From: Opitutaceae bacterium
GTDB lineage: Bacteria; Verrucomicrobiota; Verrucomicrobiia; Opitutales; Opitutaceae
Direction of reading: 5' to 3'
Length of the DNA: 45,328 nt
Assembly (NCBI GenBank): GCA_005792355.1
Contig: SXSC01000237.1
Location: 1 to 45,328, forward strand
Made by a program: the position numbers and the translations under genes. The notes beneath the pieces are model-generated. The model saw nothing but the letters and a program-made list of their open reading frames with translations. It was not told the origin of the DNA and did not search any database. Below, piece after piece: positions 42,358-45,328 of the stretch. The first letter of the stretch is position 1. The number at the start of each line of letters is the position of its first letter.

Positions 42358-43044
42358 ATGACCTCCAATCCCACACCCCGCGCTTTTCAGATCTACGCTC
42401 CCCGCCGCCAATTTCTCCGCCAGCTCGCCTGGGGTTCGGCGCTGGTGGCCGTGCCCGGGCTGTTTGCTGAGCAGCTCACGCTCACACCACCCCAGACGGA
42501 AGGACCTTTTTATCCCGACCAACTGCCCCTCGATACGGACAATGATCTCGTCACACTTAACGACTCGCTGACACCCGCCGTCGGGAAGATCACGTGGCTT
42601 GGCGGGCGCCTGCTCACCGCCGCCGGCAGCCCGATCCGCAACGCCACAATTGAAATCTGGCAATGCGACAGCACGGGGGTCTACCTCCATACCAAGACCG
42701 GCGGCGACAAGGCTAAACGCGACCTCCACTTCCAGTGCTTCGGTCGCTTCGTCACCGGCTCCACCGGCGAATATGTTTTCCGCACGATCAAGCCCGTGCC
42801 CTACACCGGTCGCGCTCCGCACATCCACGTCGCGGTCAAAATCAAAGGGAAGAAGGAGCTGGTCTCGCAGTGCTATATCAAGGGACACCCGGGCAACGCC
42901 AATGACGGCCCGTGGAAAGGCATCAAGGATCAACGCCAGCGCGAATCGGTGACGATCGACTTCGCACCACTTTCCGGATCGAAAGCCGGCGAGCTCACCG
43001 CCCGCTGGGATCTCGTGATGGGGTTGACCCCGGAAATCACCTGA
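42358..43044 (+). CDS. Intradiol ring-cleavage dioxygenase-like protein with Tat-type leader
   Basis: A 228-residue protein. The N-terminus (RRQFLRQLAWGSALVAVPGLFA, Arg16-Arg17) looks like a twin-arginine leader, so export is likely. The core reads TEGPFYPDQLPLD, WQCDSTGVYLH (Tyr109), IKPVPYTGRAPHIHV (Tyr149, His155, His157), the two-Tyr two-His Fe(III) ligand set of protocatechuate 3,4-dioxygenase/catechol dioxygenase proteins. Compared with enzymes known from aromatic degradation it belongs to the short exported branch whose substrates are poorly known. No aromatic catabolism genes are nearby. The stop is 4 bases from the stop of the convergent neighbour. Confidence 0.86.
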   Translation: MTSNPTPRAFQIYAPRRQFLRQLAWGSALVAVPGLFAEQLTLTPPQTEGPFYPDQLPLDTDNDLVTLNDSLTPAVGKITWLGGRLLTAAGSPIRNATIEIWQCDSTGVYLHTKTGGDKAKRDLHFQCFGRFVTGSTGEYVFRTIKPVPYTGRAPHIHVAVKIKGKKELVSQCYIKGHPGNANDGPWKGIKDQRQRESVTIDFAPLSGSKAGELTARWDLVMGLTPEIT

Positions 43045-43048
43045 ACGC

Positions 43049-44299
43049 TTACGGCGCTTTGACGTCGTAGCAGTAGATCAAATCCTGGTCGCGGAGGTAC
43101 AGCTTGCCGTGGCTGATGACGGGATGCGTCCAGATTTTTCCCCGCTCGCTGCGAATCTTGGTCTGGGGCGTGAGTTTGAAACGGCCGTGTTCCTTCCAGC
43201 CTTTGGGTGAGGCGTCGACCAGCACAACCGTTCCGCTGCCTTCCTCGAGGCAGTAGAGCATGCCGTCGGCGGCGCCGATGCCGCCTTTCTTCAGGCCGGC
43301 GTGACTCCAGACTTCCGCGCCGGTCGCGAAGTCTTGGCAGACCCAGCCGGCGGGGTCGTTGTGCCCGTAGACGTGGTCGCCGATCAGAATCGCACCGCCA
43401 TGATGGTTCTTCATGACCTTGTTTTCATAGACCACGGTCACCTCGTTGCCGGCACCGATCGTCACGAGCTTGGACCCGGCCCCGTAGCCGGCGGTGACGT
43501 AAACCGCGTTACCCTTGACGATGGGGGTCGGGATCACCGCCGTCCGGCCCTGAAACGACGTCTGCCAAAGCAGGCTTCCGTCCTTGACCGCGATTCCCAC
43601 GACGCTCTTTTCCGTGCGCTGGACGTATTGGTCCGTGTTGTTGATCCGGGCGGGAACAACCGAGGAATAGTGCGCAGGATCGGTAAATTTCGTCGATTGC
43701 CAACGCAGCTTGCCCGTCAGCTTGTCGAGCGCGGCCACGGCTCCCATGGAACCACCGGGTGTGCAGATGACCAACGCGCCATCCACCAACACGGACTCAC
43801 TGAACCCCCAATTCGGCTTCTTGCCGCCGAGATCACTCATGCTGACCTGCCAGAGGATTTTCCCATCCGCGACGTTCACACAGACGAGGTTTCCCGGTCC
43901 GCTCAAGGAGTAGACGCGATCGCCGTCCACCGTCGGCGTCCCTCGCGGACCGTTGCCCCAGCCGTTGTCGAGGACCTCGCCCAGTTTGGCGGTCCAAAGT
44001 TCTTTCCCCGTGTTGGCGTCGAGCACCAAAAGAACCTCGCTTCCCTCCCGCGTGCCGAGCGTGAAAAGTTTTCCATTCGCGATCGCCGGACCCGAATATC
44101 CGCTGCCGGCATTTTCAAAAAGCCAGACCCGCTTCGGTCCCGCAGCCGGCCACGTCTTGAGCAGGCCGGTTTCCGGCGAGACATCCGTCCGATCCGCGCC
44201 GCGCCATTGGGGCCAGTCGGAGCCGGCGGCGTTCAGGCCAAACGGGGAAATGGTGGCGAGGGTCAGCAGGACGGCCAGGGACTGCAGAGATGTTTTCAT
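43049..44299 (-). CDS. Secreted PQQ-like beta-propeller protein
   Basis: A 416-residue protein with a signal peptide (MKTSLQSLAVLLTLATISPFGLNA). DWPQWRGADRTDVSPETGLLKTWP is the start of the family often annotated 'PQQ-binding-like beta-propeller repeat protein', common in Planctomycetota and Verrucomicrobiota. Blade motifs of the type LDANTGKELWTAKLGE, ADGKILWQVSM and LDKLTGKLRWQS repeat through the protein. It is probably a periplasmic or secreted propeller; no catalytic function can be assigned, and real PQQ binding is doubtful. Its stop faces the dioxygenase stop. Confidence 0.85.
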   Translation of the reverse strand: MKTSLQSLAVLLTLATISPFGLNAAGSDWPQWRGADRTDVSPETGLLKTWPAAGPKRVWLFENAGSGYSGPAIANGKLFTLGTREGSEVLLVLDANTGKELWTAKLGEVLDNGWGNGPRGTPTVDGDRVYSLSGPGNLVCVNVADGKILWQVSMSDLGGKKPNWGFSESVLVDGALVICTPGGSMGAVAALDKLTGKLRWQSTKFTDPAHYSSVVPARINNTDQYVQRTEKSVVGIAVKDGSLLWQTSFQGRTAVIPTPIVKGNAVYVTAGYGAGSKLVTIGAGNEVTVVYENKVMKNHHGGAILIGDHVYGHNDPAGWVCQDFATGAEVWSHAGLKKGGIGAADGMLYCLEEGSGTVVLVDASPKGWKEHGRFKLTPQTKIRSERGKIWTHPVISHGKLYLRDQDLIYCYDVKAP

Positions 44300-44653
44300 T
44301 TTATACTGGGAAACATATTTAAGGAATCAGGCTAGACGGCTGCCACCGTCAGAGGGAACGAAGGAATTGGCCGGGAGCCAGAATTTTCAATTTCGACCGG
44401 CAAGACAGGCGGCGGTTTTCGCGGCAAAATTCGAGTGTCCGTTCCGGCGGGACGCGCCGCTCGGTCGGCGGATCGGAAATCCGAGATTAGAGGGTGTCGA
44501 AAAAGGTCCGGGCGATGCGTATTTTTCGGAGGGCTGCGCTTCGTCGCAGCCGTTTTTCTATTCGCGGCACCGACGAAGCGGCGCCCTCCGAACGACCTTA
44601 TTCGATGCCCTCTGACAGATGTCCGATGCCAGACTTCAAGATTCCCAAATTCT
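44300..44653. other. 354-base gap holding the second copy of the dispersed palindrome
   Basis: The left 200 bases (44300-44520) should carry the promoter of the propeller gene on the minus strand. The right part contains the repeat described separately (44522-44592). No gene is seen. Confidence 0.5.
44522..44592. repeat. Dispersed palindromic element, copy B
   Basis: TTTCGGAGGGCTGCGCTTCG (44524-44543) continues as TCGCAGCCG and is followed by a short spacer and CCGACGAAGCGGCGCCCTCCG (ending about 44590). The arms are those of copy A (34801-34870) in reverse order, with T/C and A/G changes that pair with each other (CTTCG/CGAAG instead of CTTTG/CAAAG), a compensatory change that supports a folded structure. 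Confidence 0.82.
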
Positions 44654-45139
44654 TTAGGTGGAGGGCCCGGAATTCAGCACAGGATAATCGGTATAACCCC
44701 GCGCACCCGGGCTGTAGAAAGTGCGCGCATCCGGCTCGACCAGCGCCGCACCGGTCTTCACGCGCTCGACGAGATCCGGGTTGCTGACGTAGTGGTGGCC
44801 GAAGGCGACGGCGGCGAGCGTGCCGTCCGTCACCGCCTGGGCGCCCTCTTCGGGAGAGTAACCCATGTTGCCAATCAGCGCGCCCTTGAAGGCGGCGCGC
44901 GCCGGAGTGACGACATCACCTTGTTGCACGCCAAAGAAATCGCCGCGCATGAGATGCAGGTAGGCGATGCCGCGTTGATCAAGCTGGGCGGCAACGTGGC
45001 TCGTCACGCCCGCGGGGTTGCTGTCCTTCATGTCATTGTAGCTGTTCAGCGGCGAAATGCGAACCCCCACCCGGCCGGCGCCCCAGACGCCGATTGCGGC
45101 GTCGACCGCCTCGAGCAGGAGGCGCGCGCGGTGTTCGAT
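44654..45139 (-). pseudogene. C-terminal part of an alkene reductase (Old Yellow Enzyme), 5' part missing
   Basis: The minus-strand frame carries the C-terminal half of an NADH:flavin oxidoreductase/OYE: IEHRARLLLEAVDAAIG, GVRISPLNSYNDMKDSNP, IGNMGYSPEEGAQAVTDG, FGHHYVSNPDLVERVKTGA and RGYTDYP at the end. In OYE these follow a GGSIENRAR motif about 200 residues into the protein. Here similarity stops right after AIEHRAR (at about 45139), and the N-terminal half, with the flavin and substrate residues, is absent. The frame stays open to 45250 but the added residues (MKHRARPRAG to IVHA) are the shadow of the SRPBCC gene on the other strand. The product would be inactive. Confidence 0.8.
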
Positions 45140-45328
45140 CGCATGAACGATCTTCGTCGCTTCAACGATTGGAACCCCTTTCCGGCGATGGACCCTTCGA
45201 CGACCTCGAGCCACGAGGGGCCCGGCGCGGGGCCTGGCGCGGTGTTTCACTACGAGGGCCAGCGCCTCGGCAAGGGCCGTATGGAGATCGTCGGCGTCGA
45301 CGAGCCTCGGCGTATCGACATTGCCATG
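45131..45328 (+). CDS. SRPBCC-family protein, partial at both ends
   Basis: The plus strand from about 45131 reads VFDRMNDLRRFNDWNPF, then MDPSTTSSHEGPGAGPGAVF and GKGRMEIVGVDEPRRIDIAM. It resembles the middle of polyketide-cyclase/START-like (SRPBCC) proteins, where NDLRNWxxWSPW, DP...YEGPxxGVGA and GEGRMTI motifs follow each other. The usual 25 N-terminal residues are missing: similarity starts abruptly at about 45131, exactly where the OYE fragment on the other strand begins. The 3' end runs off the window. Confidence 0.65.
   Translation, partial: MFDRMNDLRRFNDWNPFPAMDPSTTSSHEGPGAGPGAVFHYEGQRLGKGRMEIVGVDEPRRIDIAM

Noticed and set aside
44654-45250. 198-residue minus-strand protein at the right end as an intact gene
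   Set aside because: Only the part up to about 45139 resembles OYE; the first about 37 residues are the complement of the SRPBCC gene.

Overview
The window is 45 kb of GC-rich bacterial chromosome, most likely from Verrucomicrobiota in the Opitutaceae/Opitutales neighbourhood. That assignment rests on remembered protein families (Agl23-like GT-C protein, integron integrase subtype, FIPPHGGY four-helix-bundle protein, operon gaps filled with palindromic repeats), not on a search, so treat it as a moderate-confidence guess. No rRNA, tRNA or CRISPR array was seen.

Layout. (1) 1-3566: one end of a chromosomal integron. A long integrase gene reads rightwards, and a low-GC cassette array reads leftwards from it: a TPR-like protein plus a C2H2 zinc-finger protein, an attC site, a lipocalin-like lipoprotein, then a second attC site. 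(2) 3604-7624: a membrane GT-C protein of the Agl23 type, a GT2 glycosyltransferase and ApbE, joined by short spacers and overlaps, then a ParD-like/zeta-toxin pair. (3) 7966-20661: a first complex I cluster in the order A-B-C-D-I-H-J-K-L-M-M-N, with two NuoM proteins, a NuoL with a long C-terminal linker, and no nuoE, nuoF or nuoG. (4) 20750-25025: accessory genes: a nucleotidyltransferase-like protein, a TIR-TolB-TPR protein on the minus strand, and a RelE/Phd pair. (5) 25259-28421: a single-cluster ferredoxin followed by both subunits of a 2-oxoacid:ferredoxin oxidoreductase. (6) 28527-29090: a four-helix-bundle protein. (7) 29374-41923: a second, diverged complex I cluster in the order A-B-C-D-H-I-J-K-(MrpD-like)-(86-aa membrane protein)-(MrpD-like)-M-N, again without E, F and G. 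(8) 42358-45328: an intradiol dioxygenase with a Tat-like leader, a PQQ-like beta-propeller, a truncated Old Yellow Enzyme gene and a truncated SRPBCC gene that meet head to head at about 45131-45140.

How it may work together. Both complex I clusters lack the NADH-oxidising module, and they flank an enzyme that makes or uses reduced ferredoxin. The simplest reading is a ferredoxin-linked energy module: 2-oxoacid oxidation reduces ferredoxin, which feeds NuoI of one or both complexes, or the reverse during ferredoxin-dependent carboxylation. Both complexes have four antiporter-like subunits instead of three. In each, exactly one of the four has lost the TM7 lysine used for proton translocation: Leu220 in the second NuoM of cluster 1, and Asn215 in the second MrpD-like protein of cluster 2. 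This parallel is the most interesting feature of the window.

The genes inside the nuo clusters mostly overlap by 1-16 bases. Where gaps occur, they are filled with imperfect palindromic repeats of several distinct families. One family occurs twice in the window, in opposite arm order.
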